Positions 32,654 to 42,777 are shown, counted from the stretch's first letter. The stretch is DNA of 64,000 nucleotides from an uncultured Christensenella sp. (GCA_910577875.1 CAJTNY010000002.1:1-64000); one strand, 5' to 3'. A program made the numbers and translations. The notes: generated by a model not told the origin, from the letters alone.

Positions 32654-34756
32654 ATGTCTGAAATACTTGCCCCTGCGGGCAGCGAAAACAGCGCTTTGGC
32701 AGCAATTAATGCCGGCGCAGACGCAATATATTTGGGGCTCGACAGATTTTCGGCGAGAAGTTCTGCTGAAAATTTTAATATGGAAGAATTCGTGAAAATA
32801 CTTTCATACGCTCACGCTATGGGTGTGAAGGTATACGCGGCTTTGAACACCGTGGTAAAAAATTCCGAACTGAAAAGTTTTTTGGATACTTGTGCCGAGG
32901 TTTGGAACGCGGGCGCGGACGCGCTTATCATACAGGACGTTTTTCTCGGTAAATTTATAAAAGCGCGTTTTCCGCAAATCAAACTACATCTTTCGACGCA
33001 GGCGGGCACATGTAATACTTACGGTGCGCGTATTGCAAAGGAGTACGGTTTCGACAGGGTAATACTCGCCCGTGAAACTCATCTTAAAGAAATTTACGAA
33101 ATTTCGAAAATAATAGAAACGGAAGCGTTTATACAGGGTGCGCTCTGCACTTGTTTTTCGGGTCAGTGCTATATGTCGTCGTTTGCAGGCGGTAACAGCG
33201 GGAACAGGGGCAGGTGCAAACAGCCTTGCAGAAAAATATATTCCATTGACAGAAAAGGTTTTGAAGAACCTGCATACAGACTTTCGCTTTCGGATTTATG
33301 CGTCGGCGAAAACATTAAAGAACTCGCCGAGGCAGGGGTGACTTCGTTTAAAATCGAAGGCCGTATGCGGCGTCCCGAATATGTAGCCGCTGCTGTCGGG
33401 TATTATAAAGACAAGGTATCTTTAAGCAGTTTAAAACGTACTTATAACCGCGGAAATTATACCAAAGGTCTTGCGTTCGGTCAGGATAAAAGTTTTATTT
33501 CATCCGCCGTGCAGGGGCATATAGGTGAATTTGCAGGAACTATAAAAGTCGAAAATTCAAAATATATTTGTCATAGTGTTATGAAGTTCTGCAACGGCGA
33601 CGGTTTTAAAATTCTTCGCGGAGGAAAGGAAGTCGGCGGCGGAGCGTTCGGCGGAACGGTAAAGGGCGGATTTATTGTTTCTACCCGTGCGCGTTTGAAA
33701 AACGGCGATAAAGTTTTCGTGACAACCGATACCTCTTTGAACGAAAAACTGCTCTCGGACAAGAGAACTATAACAGTAAAAATCAAAGCGAATTTTATTG
33801 CGGGAAAACCTGCCGAAGCGGAAATCGGCGGACATAAATTTTATGGCGTACAACCGCTCGATTACGCAAAATCGCGTCCTTTGACGAAAGAAGAAATCAT
33901 ACGTTGTTTTGAAAAAGTCGACGGCTATCCTTTTTCCCCGGATTGCGAAGCAGAGACGGACGGCGTGTTTATTACGGCTTCTGCGATGAATGCGTTTCGC
34001 CGTAAAGTTTACGCTGAATATTTCGAACTGATTTCCGAAAATAAAAATGTACGCATCGAAACCGATTTTGAAATTCCGGAAACCGTTCCTGCGGAAAATA
34101 AGAAAACTGCCGTCATTAGTACGGATTTGAACGGTATTCAAGCTGATATCGGGATACTGAAATTAAAAGATTTTTCATCAGATTTCAGAGTATTTAAAAA
34201 AAATTTCAACGGAGAAAAATATCTGTTCGTTCCGCCATTTCTGACGGACGCGGAAATAGAAAGCATTTCTGAGGCAGCGATAGAATTCGACGGTATTTAC
34301 TGCGATTCTTATTTCGGACTAAAACTTGCAGAAAAACTTTCTAAAAATTTCTTTGCGGGTACGGGATTCAATATAACGAACTCTGTTTCTTTTGGCGAAT
34401 GCGGCGCAAAATATATTTGCGTTTCCAAAGAACTTACCTTATCGGAAGCAGAACGCATTTCCGCGCCGAACGCTTTCTACCTTACCGAAGGAAACATAAA
34501 AGTAATGGACTTGATATACTGTCCGTTTGAGAAAAAGTGCACAGGTTGCGACGGGCGCGAAATTTACGAGTTGACGGACGGAGACGGACGGAAATTTCCG
34601 CTGCGCAGATATAAAACTTCGGAATGTAGATTCGAAGTATACAATTGTGCTGACATCACTGTAAATTCCTGCAAAATAGGCAAACTGAAAGACGTAACGC
34701 TCGGAAAAGAAAATAAAGAAAAAACCCGCGGACATTCCGTATCGGGCGTAAATTGA
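32654..34756 (+). CDS. U32-family peptidase/RlhA-like protein
   Basis: A 700-aa protein of peptidase family U32. It starts SEILAPAGSENSALAAINAG, has the family stretch with STQAGTCN, and a Cys-rich segment (CTCFSGQCYMS and GRCKQPCR) that likely binds an Fe-S cluster. The long C-terminal region is the DUF3656-type extension. E. coli RlhA in this family hydroxylates 23S rRNA, so RNA modification is as likely as proteolysis. I use ATG 32654; an in-frame ATG at 32636 would overlap the HAD gene by 14 bases. Confidence 0.85.
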   Translation: MSEILAPAGSENSALAAINAGADAIYLGLDRFSARSSAENFNMEEFVKILSYAHAMGVKVYAALNTVVKNSELKSFLDTCAEVWNAGADALIIQDVFLGKFIKARFPQIKLHLSTQAGTCNTYGARIAKEYGFDRVILARETHLKEIYEISKIIETEAFIQGALCTCFSGQCYMSSFAGGNSGNRGRCKQPCRKIYSIDRKGFEEPAYRLSLSDLCVGENIKELAEAGVTSFKIEGRMRRPEYVAAAVGYYKDKVSLSSLKRTYNRGNYTKGLAFGQDKSFISSAVQGHIGEFAGTIKVENSKYICHSVMKFCNGDGFKILRGGKEVGGGAFGGTVKGGFIVSTRARLKNGDKVFVTTDTSLNEKLLSDKRTITVKIKANFIAGKPAEAEIGGHKFYGVQPLDYAKSRPLTKEEIIRCFEKVDGYPFSPDCEAETDGVFITASAMNAFRRKVYAEYFELISENKNVRIETDFEIPETVPAENKKTAVISTDLNGIQADIGILKLKDFSSDFRVFKKNFNGEKYLFVPPFLTDAEIESISEAAIEFDGIYCDSYFGLKLAEKLSKNFFAGTGFNITNSVSFGECGAKYICVSKELTLSEAERISAPNAFYLTEGNIKVMDLIYCPFEKKCTGCDGREIYELTDGDGRKFPLRRYKTSECRFEVYNCADITVNSCKIGKLKDVTLGKENKEKTRGHSVSGVN

Positions 34757-34757
34757 A

Positions 34758-37115
34758 ATGGATAAGAAAAGTTTAAAAAGACTCGAACTCGATAAAATTT
34801 TATATTCCGTAAGCGAGTATGCAGTTCTTGACGGAGGAAAGCAGAGAATAATAAACTGCATTCCTTCGGCAGATTTAAATGAAGTGCGTATGTCTTTGGA
34901 CTGCACGGAAGAATGCAGTAAACTGTTGTACGACTACGGTATAGGAAAAATCGGATACTTTGGAGAAGTAGGCGAAATACTTGTCCGCGCGGGAAAGGGT
35001 TCCGTTTTATCGTGTGCGGAGCTATTGGACGCAAACGCTCTTTTGCGTTCGGCGCGAACGGCGTTTGAAAGCATAAATAAAATAGCAGACGAGAGCATTA
35101 CTTTAATTCGTTCTAAGGTGCAAGGGCTTTATTTCGACGGCGTTCTCGAAAACGACATTACAGAAAAAATAATTTCCTTCGAAGTTGTAAGCGATTTCGC
35201 CAGCGACAGGCTGTTTGCGATAAGAAGCAAAATTAAAAGTCTTAATGATAAAATTCGTTCCAAGCTTTCGGAATATCTGACGAAAGATGCGAAATATTTG
35301 CAGGACGGAATCGTAACCATAAGAAATGACAGGTACGTAATACCGGTCAAAGCCGAATATAAAAATCAGGTGCGCGGATTCGTTCACGATCGTTCGCAGA
35401 GCGGCGCAACGTTTTTTATAGAACCCGAATATGTCTTGGAACTTAATAACGAGCTTATCGCGCTTACGATAGACGAGCGCGAGGAAGTCGAAAATATCCT
35501 GCGCGGACTTTCGGCAAGGCTCGGTAATATTTCGGTTCAGCTAAAAGCCGATATGGAAATATTGAGCGGGATAGACGAGTATTTCGCCCGCGCCGAATAT
35601 TGTTACGCGCACAAATGCGTTAAACCGAAAGTAAACGGTAAAGGTTATATTAATATTATCAAGGGCAGACACCCGTTGATTGACAAGAATAAAATAGTTC
35701 CCGTTTCTATGGAACTCGGCGGAGATTACGACTTTTTATTGCTGAGCGGAGCAAACACCGGAGGTAAGACGGTGACTTTGAAAATGTGCGGACTGTTCAG
35801 TTTAATGAGCGCCTGCGGTCTATTTATTCCGTGTGCGGAAGGAAGCAGTATTTCCGTTTTTGAAAACGTGTTCTGCGACGCGGGCGACAGTCAGAGCATT
35901 GAAGAAAGTCTTTCGACATTTTCTTCGCATCTTGTGAACGTAATAGATTTCTGCAAATGCGCCGATGCGGACAGTCTTGTTTTAATGGACGAACTCGGCA
36001 GCGGAACCAATCCGGACGAAGGTCAGGCGCTTGCGAAAGCAGTCGTAAAGCATTTGTTGTCAAAGGGTTGCAAGGGAATAGTTACTACGCATTTTACGCC
36101 TTTAAAAGAGTTTGCTTATATCCTTGACAGGATAGAAAACGCAAGTATGGAATTTGATTCCGACACTTTAAAACCTCTTTACAAAATGAAAACCGGTCTG
36201 CCCGGAGCAAGTAATGCGCTCGCAATATCGAAAAGGCTCGGACTTGACGAAAGCATCTTAAACGACGCTTACGGGTTCCTCTCGGAAGGTGCGCGCAGTT
36301 TTGAAAACGTTGTACGCCGCGCAGAGGAAAGCAGGGTCGAAGCGGATGAAAAACTCACTAAAGTGCGCGCTCTCGAAAAAGAACTTGAAAATAAAATTTC
36401 TGTGCTCAATTCCAAAATAGAGGAAGTAAACAGGGAGAAGGAAAAAATTTCCCGTTCGGCGCGTTCCGAGAGTAGACGTATAATTAACGAACGTACCGAA
36501 CGCGCGGAAAAAATTCTTGCGGAAATAGAGGATATTTTTAAAGCCGAGGAAATCAGTAATTCTGACCTCATAAAGGCGCGGACTCTTAAAAATAAACTGG
36601 AAAATATTTCCTACGACGAGGAAGAGGAAAGAAAGAACGTTAATAATTTCGCGCAGGCGACACTCGAAAATCTTACGGCGGGCATGGCGGTTTATATAAA
36701 CAGAATACAGAGCAGGGGAAAAGTTTTGAGCGTATCCGCCAAAAATAACGAAGCCGAGGTTTTGTGCGGAAATATGAAACTGCGCTGTAAAATTTCCGAG
36801 CTTTTGATTACAGGGGAGGAAGAAACAAAATCCGGCAATGTAAAAATAATCAGAAATTTACCGATTTCACAACCTGTACTCGAAATAAATATTTTAGGGC
36901 TTACGGTGGAAGAAGCGATTTACGAAACCGATAATTTTATCGACAAAGCTGTAACCGACAATCTCGAAGAAGTCAAAATAATTCACGGAATCGGCACGGG
37001 AAAGCTCAGAACGGCTTTATCAAAGCATCTTGCCCGTCATAAAAACGTTTTAAGTTTCCGTTCGGGCAGGTACGGCGAAGGCGAAACGGGAGTTACGATT
37101 ATACGCCTTAAATAG
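34758..37115 (+). CDS. mutS2: MutS2 ATPase/endonuclease
   Basis: MutS2 acts on branched DNA and, in Bacillus, on collided ribosomes; it is not the mismatch-repair MutS. The 785-aa protein lacks the mismatch-binding N-domain, has Walker A GANTGGKT near 336, Walker B LVLMDELGSGT, a long coiled coil (about 510-630) and a C-terminal Smr domain with the family EINILG and IIHGIGTGKLR motifs. Its ATG lies one base after the U32 stop, with no ribosome site. Confidence 0.94.
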   Translation: MDKKSLKRLELDKILYSVSEYAVLDGGKQRIINCIPSADLNEVRMSLDCTEECSKLLYDYGIGKIGYFGEVGEILVRAGKGSVLSCAELLDANALLRSARTAFESINKIADESITLIRSKVQGLYFDGVLENDITEKIISFEVVSDFASDRLFAIRSKIKSLNDKIRSKLSEYLTKDAKYLQDGIVTIRNDRYVIPVKAEYKNQVRGFVHDRSQSGATFFIEPEYVLELNNELIALTIDEREEVENILRGLSARLGNISVQLKADMEILSGIDEYFARAEYCYAHKCVKPKVNGKGYINIIKGRHPLIDKNKIVPVSMELGGDYDFLLLSGANTGGKTVTLKMCGLFSLMSACGLFIPCAEGSSISVFENVFCDAGDSQSIEESLSTFSSHLVNVIDFCKCADADSLVLMDELGSGTNPDEGQALAKAVVKHLLSKGCKGIVTTHFTPLKEFAYILDRIENASMEFDSDTLKPLYKMKTGLPGASNALAISKRLGLDESILNDAYGFLSEGARSFENVVRRAEESRVEADEKLTKVRALEKELENKISVLNSKIEEVNREKEKISRSARSESRRIINERTERAEKILAEIEDIFKAEEISNSDLIKARTLKNKLENISYDEEEERKNVNNFAQATLENLTAGMAVYINRIQSRGKVLSVSAKNNEAEVLCGNMKLRCKISELLITGEEETKSGNVKIIRNLPISQPVLEINILGLTVEEAIYETDNFIDKAVTDNLEEVKIIHGIGTGKLRTALSKHLARHKNVLSFRSGRYGEGETGVTIIRLK

Positions 37116-37175
37116 TCAAGAATTATCTTTAAACGTAATATTATATAAATAGTATTTCGTTTTGAGGGTAAACTA

Positions 37176-37877
37176 TTGAAGAGTAAATTAATTGCTGTTG
37201 TTACAAATACCGTATTAATCGCCGTAGTTACGGCGGTATCGCTCATAGGCTTTTTCGGCGGAAAAGCTTCGGCTGTATCGAATAAATGTTCTAACCTCTT
37301 TTACAGCGCTGAAAACGGTACGGGCGTAAGTTTAATGTTCAACGTTTACGAACATACCGAAAACGTTCTCGCAATCTTGGATATTCTTGACGATTATGAA
37401 GCAAAATCAACGTTTTTTATAGGCGGAAGCTGGGCTGACGATAACGTCGACTGCGTGCGTGAAATATACAAACGAGGTCACGAGATTGCAAGTCACGGTT
37501 ATTTTCACAAAGACCACTCTATGATGTCTTTGGAAGCCAATACGGAAGAAATACGTCCGAGCGTAAAATTGCTCAGTATGATTTGCGGAACGGAAGTAAA
37601 ACTTTTTGCCCCTCCGTCGGGAGCTTTTTGCGAAGCTACGTTAAATGCTTGCGAATCTATGGATTTAAGAGTTATAATGTGGAGCAGGGACACGATTGAC
37701 TGGCGGGATAAAGACGTCGGTTTGATTTGCGACCGAGCTACTAAAAATCTGAAAAAAGGAGAGTTCGTACTGATGCATCCTACGGATTGCACGGTTAAGG
37801 CTCTTCCGGAAATATTATCTTACATAAGAAACGACGGTTTAACCGCCGTAACGGTTTCTTGCAATTTAGGAGAATAA
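37176..37877 (+). CDS. ylxY: YlxY-like polysaccharide deacetylase-family protein
   Basis: A 233-aa protein with an N-terminal signal anchor (about 5-28) and a NodB-like domain outside the membrane. The zinc His pair is present in ASHGYFHKDHS, but the first motif, normally TFDDGP, reads LMFNVYEHTEN, so the catalytic and metal Asp are missing. The start is TTG with GAGGG upstream. It runs into an M16 peptidase with a one-base overlap, the same order as ylxY-ymxG in Bacillus, which is why I use that symbol. It is likely non-catalytic or altered in activity. Confidence 0.78.
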   Translation: MKSKLIAVVTNTVLIAVVTAVSLIGFFGGKASAVSNKCSNLFYSAENGTGVSLMFNVYEHTENVLAILDILDDYEAKSTFFIGGSWADDNVDCVREIYKRGHEIASHGYFHKDHSMMSLEANTEEIRPSVKLLSMICGTEVKLFAPPSGAFCEATLNACESMDLRVIMWSRDTIDWRDKDVGLICDRATKNLKKGEFVLMHPTDCTVKALPEILSYIRNDGLTAVTVSCNLGE

Positions 37878-39115
37878 TGGTACATTACAAAACTTTCGGA
37901 AACGGAATAAGATTAATCGTAAAACAGATGCAGGGACTTATGTCCGTATCAATGGGAATCATAGTTCATACAGGCGCGGCTGTCGAAAGCGACGCCGAGG
38001 ACGGAATTTCGCATTTTATCGAACATATGATGTTCAAGGGTACTAATAAGAGAACTTCTTTTCAGATTTCCGACGAAATGGATGCGATAGGTGCGCAGAT
38101 GAACGCGTTTACGTCCAAAGACATTACATGTTATTACGCCAAATCGACGACCGCTCATGCGAAGGAAGCGTTTGAGATTTTATCCGATTTATTTTTGAAC
38201 AGCGTTTTTCCCGAAGAAGAGATGGTACGAGAAAAAGGCGTAATTATAGAAGAGATAAATATGAACGACGATACTCCCGACGATTTATGCCTGGACCTTT
38301 TGTCGAAAGCTTTTTACGGCGAACGCGGTTACGGCAGAAATATTTTAGGTACGCGCAGTAACGTAAGCGGGTTTACTTACGCCGATGTCAAAAATTATTT
38401 ATCGAAGCGGTATGTGCCCGAAAATATAGTTATATCTATGGCGGGCAATATCGATATAAAACTTGCCGAAGAACTTGCGGAGAAATATTTTGCAGGCGTT
38501 GCGCCAGCTTCGGCAAACAATTCTCCCGTCAAAGTCAATCTCGACGGCAAATCGTTGTTCAGAAAAAAAGAGATTGAACAGATACACATCGGACTTGCGT
38601 TTCCTTCGGTAAAGAGATATGACCCGCTTTTCGACGCAACTCAGATACTGAACGCGGTTCTCGGCGGAAGTATGTCGTCCCGTCTTTTCCAAAAAGTCAG
38701 AGAGGAGCTCGGATTAGCCTATACGGTTTATTCATATGTTTCGCCTTATACGGAAACGGGTTCTCTTATAGTTTATGCGGGCGTTAATGCGGGTAATTAT
38801 TTAAAGAGCGTCGATGCGGTTTTCGACTGTATCTCGGATATAAAAAACAAAAACGTATCCAAAGAAGAATTTATGCGCGGTAAAGAACAGTTAAATTCTT
38901 CATCGGTTTTCGCGCAGGAGAGCACGAGTTCGCAAATGCTTCTGTACGGCAAAGAACTTGTTTACAGCGGAAGAGTTTACGATTTTGAAGAACGAGTGAA
39001 GAACATTGCTTCGGTTACTCTCGACGACGTGTTGGCGGCGATAGACTGTAATTTCGATAGAGATAAACTTGCGTCCGCGGTAGTCGGCAATTTGGACAAG
39101 CCGCTTGAATTATAA
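37877..39115 (+). CDS. ymxG: M16-family zinc peptidase, YmxG/MlpA-like
   Basis: A 412-aa cytoplasmic peptidase of the insulinase family. The inverted zinc motif HFIEH is followed about 75 residues later by the family Glu (GVIIEEINMND). The C-terminal half has the usual degenerate second domain. The start ATG overlaps the stop of ylxY (TAATG), and TAGGAG is upstream. Bacillus YmxG/MlpA sits in the same position after ylxY. Confidence 0.9.
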   Translation: MVHYKTFGNGIRLIVKQMQGLMSVSMGIIVHTGAAVESDAEDGISHFIEHMMFKGTNKRTSFQISDEMDAIGAQMNAFTSKDITCYYAKSTTAHAKEAFEILSDLFLNSVFPEEEMVREKGVIIEEINMNDDTPDDLCLDLLSKAFYGERGYGRNILGTRSNVSGFTYADVKNYLSKRYVPENIVISMAGNIDIKLAEELAEKYFAGVAPASANNSPVKVNLDGKSLFRKKEIEQIHIGLAFPSVKRYDPLFDATQILNAVLGGSMSSRLFQKVREELGLAYTVYSYVSPYTETGSLIVYAGVNAGNYLKSVDAVFDCISDIKNKNVSKEEFMRGKEQLNSSSVFAQESTSSQMLLYGKELVYSGRVYDFEERVKNIASVTLDDVLAAIDCNFDRDKLASAVVGNLDKPLEL

Positions 39116-39117
39116 TT

Positions 39118-39603
39118 ATGGGCGAATTGGTTTACGGTTTCGAACCAGTTTATGATAAAGATAGCAAACTTTTGATACTCGGGAGTTTCCCTTCCGTAAA
39201 AAGCAGGAAAACCGAATTTTATTACGGAAACAGACAAAACCGTTTTTGGCGCGTGGTTTGTTCTTATTTCGGTGAAAGCGTGCCCGAAACGACGGAAGAG
39301 AAACGCAGATTTGTTTTAAGACGCAATATCGCGCTGTGGGATATCGTTACCGAATGCGAGATAGTCGGTTCGCAGGACTCGACAATAAAAAATTTTAAAG
39401 TAGCGGATATAAATTCCCTCTTGCAAAATTCGAAGGTAGGGTTTATAATATTGAACGGAAGCAAAGCTTTTTCGGTATTTGAAGCCAATTACGCAAGTTT
39501 GCAAATCCCGTATGTAAAGCTTCCGTCCACAAGTCCCGCAAACACGCGTTTCAACGAAGAGGAATGGAAAGATGCAATATCAAGAGCTTTTAACGGAACT
39601 TAA
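39118..39603 (+). CDS. DNA-deoxyinosine (hypoxanthine-DNA) glycosylase
   Basis: A 161-aa member of the uracil-DNA-glycosylase superfamily, of the group that removes hypoxanthine from DNA. Motif 1 is LGSFPSVKS and motif 2 is LPSTSPANTR, with LNGSKAF between. It would start base excision repair of deaminated adenine. It lies two bases after the M16 peptidase and overlaps the alkD-type gene by 32 bases, so both repair proteins are probably made together. Confidence 0.85.
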   Translation: MGELVYGFEPVYDKDSKLLILGSFPSVKSRKTEFYYGNRQNRFWRVVCSYFGESVPETTEEKRRFVLRRNIALWDIVTECEIVGSQDSTIKNFKVADINSLLQNSKVGFIILNGSKAFSVFEANYASLQIPYVKLPSTSPANTRFNEEEWKDAISRAFNGT

Positions 39604-40240
39604 AGACAATGCCGACGAAGAATATAAAGCCTTTCATAGCCGTCTGTTAAAGAACGATAATGTCAACGTTCTCGGCGTACGTGTTCCCGTTCTCAGAAAA
39701 ATCGCAAAAAAATACAAGGACAGTGCGGACGAGATTATGGCTTTTCCGGACGAGTTTTATGAAGTAACTTTTGTAAAACTTGCCGCGATATCGTTGTTGG
39801 AATACGGGGAATTCATAAAATACATAGACAAATGCGTTTTACTTTTGGACAACTGGGCGATTTGCGATTGTCTGGCTCCCAAATGTATCGCAAATCACAG
39901 GGAAGAATTTTTCCCTTACATATTGAAATACGCCAGTTCCGACGGTGAATTTCACCAAAGGTTCGCGCTAGTGACTTTACTTCATTTTTATACCGAAGAG
40001 CGTTATGCGGAAACCATATTCGGAATATGCGAAAAGAGCGATTCGAGCCTATATTACGTGCATATGGCGGTTGCCTGGCTGATTGCGGAAACGCTTGTAA
40101 AATTTTACGAAACGGCAGTGAATTTTCTCAAAAAAAATTCTCTTAATAAAAAAACTCACAACAAAGCTATTCAAAAAGCCTGCGAAAGTTATAGACTTTC
40201 GAAAGAACAAAAAAACTATTTAAAGGGACTAAAAAGATAA
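39572..40240 (+). CDS. AlkD-like DNA alkylation repair protein
   Basis: A 222-aa all-helical HEAT-like repeat protein of the AlkC/AlkD group, which removes alkylated bases such as 3-methyladenine and 7-methylguanine. Family features are VLGVRVPVLRKIAKKY near the N-terminus and LDNWAICDCLAPK, holding the Trp-Asp region that lines the active face. The start lies inside the preceding glycosylase gene; GGAATGGAAAG upstream is a weak ribosome site. tex follows after four bases. Confidence 0.87.
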   Translation: MQYQELLTELKDNADEEYKAFHSRLLKNDNVNVLGVRVPVLRKIAKKYKDSADEIMAFPDEFYEVTFVKLAAISLLEYGEFIKYIDKCVLLLDNWAICDCLAPKCIANHREEFFPYILKYASSDGEFHQRFALVTLLHFYTEERYAETIFGICEKSDSSLYYVHMAVAWLIAETLVKFYETAVNFLKKNSLNKKTHNKAIQKACESYRLSKEQKNYLKGLKR

Positions 40241-40244
40241 AATT

Positions 40245-42416
40245 ATGGACATTTCAGCAAAACTCACAGAGGAATTCGGTCTCAGACCCGACCATGTAAA
40301 GAATATTTTAACCCTTCTCGACGAAGGCAACACGATTCCTTTCATCGCTCGTTACAGAAAGGAAATGACGGGCGCTATAGACGACCAGGTGCTTAGAAAT
40401 CTCAACGATAGATACGAGTATCTCCAGAATCTCGAAAAACGCAAGGAAGAGGTAGCCAAGGCTATAACCGAGCAGGAAAAAATGACGGAAGAAATTCAGG
40501 CAGCTATAGACGCCGCTCAGACTATGACCGAAGTCGAGGATATTTACCGCCCGTTCAAACAGAAGAAAAAGACGCGCGCTTCCGTCGCGGCGGAAAAAGG
40601 TTTAACGCCGCTTGCAGAATTTATTTTGGCTCAGCAGGGCGACCCTTATAATGAAGCTGAAAAATACATAGACGAAGAAAAGGGCGTACCCGACGTCAAT
40701 ACGGCGATAAACGGAGCAAAGGATATAATTGCGGAAGTAGTTTCCGATAATGCGGAACTCAGAAAGAAACTGCGTACTCTTTTGGAAAAACACGGCGAAA
40801 TGCAGGTTAAGCTCGTTAAAGACGATGAAAGAGGCACTTACGCTATGTATGCTGATTACGCCGAGCTCGTTCCCGAAATCAAAAATCACAGAATTCTTGC
40901 AATCAACCGCGGTGAAAAGGAAGATTGCCTTAAAGTTAAAATATATTTCGACGCAGAAATAGCAAAACGCGTCTGCATAGTCAAATTCGTTAAAAACAAA
41001 CAGGAAACCGTCTGTGCAAAACTCATAGAGGAGGCGGCGAGCGACGGTTACGACAGGCTTATAGAACCATCGATACAGCGCGAAGTCAGAGCGATTTTAA
41101 CCGACAGAGCCGGAGAACAGGCTATAAAAATGTTCGAAGTCAATCTTCGTCCTCTTCTTTTACAGCCTCCCGTTAAAGGCAAAGTAACTCTCGGTCTCGA
41201 CCCGGGTTACCGTACTGGCTGTAAAGTCGCGGTCGTGGACGAAACAGGTAAGGTTTTAGATACGGGCGTAATATTCCCCGTACCGCCTAAACCCGATATA
41301 GAAGGCAGTAAAAAGATAATAAAAGAATTGATAAGAAAGCACAAAGTCGACGTTATTTCAATAGGTAACGGCACGGCAAGCAAAGAAACCGAAATATTCG
41401 TTGCAGACCTTCTGAAAGACGAGGACATGCAAGGCGCCAACGTAACTTACGCCGTAGTCAACGAGGCGGGCGCGAGCGTCTATTCGGCAAGTCCGCTTGC
41501 TGTCGAAGAGTTCCCCGATTTGGATTTGACAAAACGTTCCGCAATCTCGATAGCGAGGAGGTTGCAGGACCCTCTTGCCGAACTTATAAAAATCGATCCC
41601 AAATCAATAGGGGTCGGACAGTATCAGCACGATATGGATAAGAAGCGTCTTGACGCGGTTTTGGGCGGAGTACTTGAAGACTGCGTAAACAGCGTTGGGG
41701 TAGACCTCAATACCGCCAGCGTTTCGCTTTTGAAATATGTCGCGGGTCTTAACGCTGGCATCGCCAAAAATATCGTTTCGTACCGCGAAGAGAACGGTAA
41801 ATTCACCGCGCGTTCCCAGCTCCTTAAAGTTTCCAAACTTGGCGCGAAGGCTTACGAACAGTGCGCCGGCTTCCTCCGTATTCCCGACGGAAAGAATATA
41901 ATGGACAATACCGCGGTGCATCCGGAATCTTATAAAAAAGCCGAAAAGCTTTTGGCTTTATTCGGTTACGGCGACGCAGATATACGCGAAAGAAAACTCG
42001 AGTCCCTGCCCGCAAAAGTTAAAGAATACGGCGAAGACAAAGCGGCGGAATACTGCGAACTCGACAAAGCGACTATGAACGACATTATTTCCGAACTCGT
42101 GAAGCCGGGCAGAGATATCCGCGACAGCCTTCCCGCAAGACAGCTGAGAAAAGATATTTTAGGCATAGAAGATTTGGCAGTCGGAATGGAAGTGGACGGA
42201 GTCGTCAGAAACGTAATAGATTTCGGCGCATTCGTCGACATAGGAGTACACCAGGACGGCCTTGTTCATATTTCGGAAATTACAGACAGATATATCCGTC
42301 ACCCGTCCGACGTTTTAAAAGTCGGCCAGCCGGTAAAGGCAGTTATAATAAGTCTGGACAAGGGCAAACAGCGTATAGGTTTATCATTGAAACAAGCGAA
42401 AAAACAGGCTAACTGA
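40245..42416 (+). CDS. tex: Tex-family RNA-binding transcription accessory protein
   Basis: A 723-aa Tex protein. Order: the N-terminal helical domain (FGLRPDHVKNILTLLDEGNT), a YqgF/RNase H-like domain (LGLDPGYRTGCKVAVVD near 325), tandem HhH (LNTASVSLLKYVAGL) and a C-terminal S1 RNA-binding domain (VGMEVDGVVRNVIDFGAFVD). Tex proteins affect transcription and RNA quality control. It is last in the ylxY-led cluster. AAACGCAAGCGTTTTT just after it may be a weak terminator. Confidence 0.95.
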   Translation: MDISAKLTEEFGLRPDHVKNILTLLDEGNTIPFIARYRKEMTGAIDDQVLRNLNDRYEYLQNLEKRKEEVAKAITEQEKMTEEIQAAIDAAQTMTEVEDIYRPFKQKKKTRASVAAEKGLTPLAEFILAQQGDPYNEAEKYIDEEKGVPDVNTAINGAKDIIAEVVSDNAELRKKLRTLLEKHGEMQVKLVKDDERGTYAMYADYAELVPEIKNHRILAINRGEKEDCLKVKIYFDAEIAKRVCIVKFVKNKQETVCAKLIEEAASDGYDRLIEPSIQREVRAILTDRAGEQAIKMFEVNLRPLLLQPPVKGKVTLGLDPGYRTGCKVAVVDETGKVLDTGVIFPVPPKPDIEGSKKIIKELIRKHKVDVISIGNGTASKETEIFVADLLKDEDMQGANVTYAVVNEAGASVYSASPLAVEEFPDLDLTKRSAISIARRLQDPLAELIKIDPKSIGVGQYQHDMDKKRLDAVLGGVLEDCVNSVGVDLNTASVSLLKYVAGLNAGIAKNIVSYREENGKFTARSQLLKVSKLGAKAYEQCAGFLRIPDGKNIMDNTAVHPESYKKAEKLLALFGYGDADIRERKLESLPAKVKEYGEDKAAEYCELDKATMNDIISELVKPGRDIRDSLPARQLRKDILGIEDLAVGMEVDGVVRNVIDFGAFVDIGVHQDGLVHISEITDRYIRHPSDVLKVGQPVKAVIISLDKGKQRIGLSLKQAKKQAN

Positions 42417-42470
42417 CGCGGAAAATTCATATAAACGAAACGCAAGCGTTTTTCTAAGAGTAACAAACAC

Positions 42471-42499
42471 TTGACTAATCAATCAGATTATGATAATAT
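42471..42499 (+). promoter_or_regulatory. Promoter of acpP
   Basis: -35 TTGACT (42471-42476), 17 bases, -10 TAATAT (42494-42499). The ACTAATCAATCAGATTAT spacer is repeat-like and might bind a fatty-acid regulator, but I cannot match it to a known box. Confidence 0.6.
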
Positions 42500-42533
42500 A
42501 ACTTCATAAAAATAAATATAACGGAGTAAAAAT

Positions 42534-42755
42534 ATGTTTGAAGAAGTAGCTAAAATTTTGTCCGAGCAGTTAGGAATATCGCAGGAAAAAATTAAACCGG
42601 ACAGCGATATCGTAAAAGATTTGGGCGCGGACTCTCTCGACGTTGTCGAGCTTTTAATGACGCTTGAAGACAATACGGGTAAAACCATTCCCGAAGATAA
42701 GGTTACAGACGTAAAGACCGTTTCTGATGTCGTTAATATTCTTCAATCTTTATAA
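42534..42755 (+). CDS. acpP: Acyl carrier protein
   Basis: A 73-aa acidic protein that carries acyl chains in fatty-acid synthesis. The phosphopantetheine site is Ser in GADSLDVVEL (about residue 36). ACGGAG precedes the ATG. It is transcribed alone, away from any fab cluster, and closed by a perfect hairpin. Confidence 0.95.
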   Translation: MFEEVAKILSEQLGISQEKIKPDSDIVKDLGADSLDVVELLMTLEDNTGKTIPEDKVTDVKTVSDVVNILQSL

Positions 42756-42777
42756 ATTTAATATTTATTATTTATAA

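Noticed and set aside
42434..42453. AAAC-type palindrome AAACGCAAGCGTTT as a third SOS-like box
   Set aside because: The spacing between half-sites is six, not four, and it lies at the end of tex without a promoter; more like a weak terminator.
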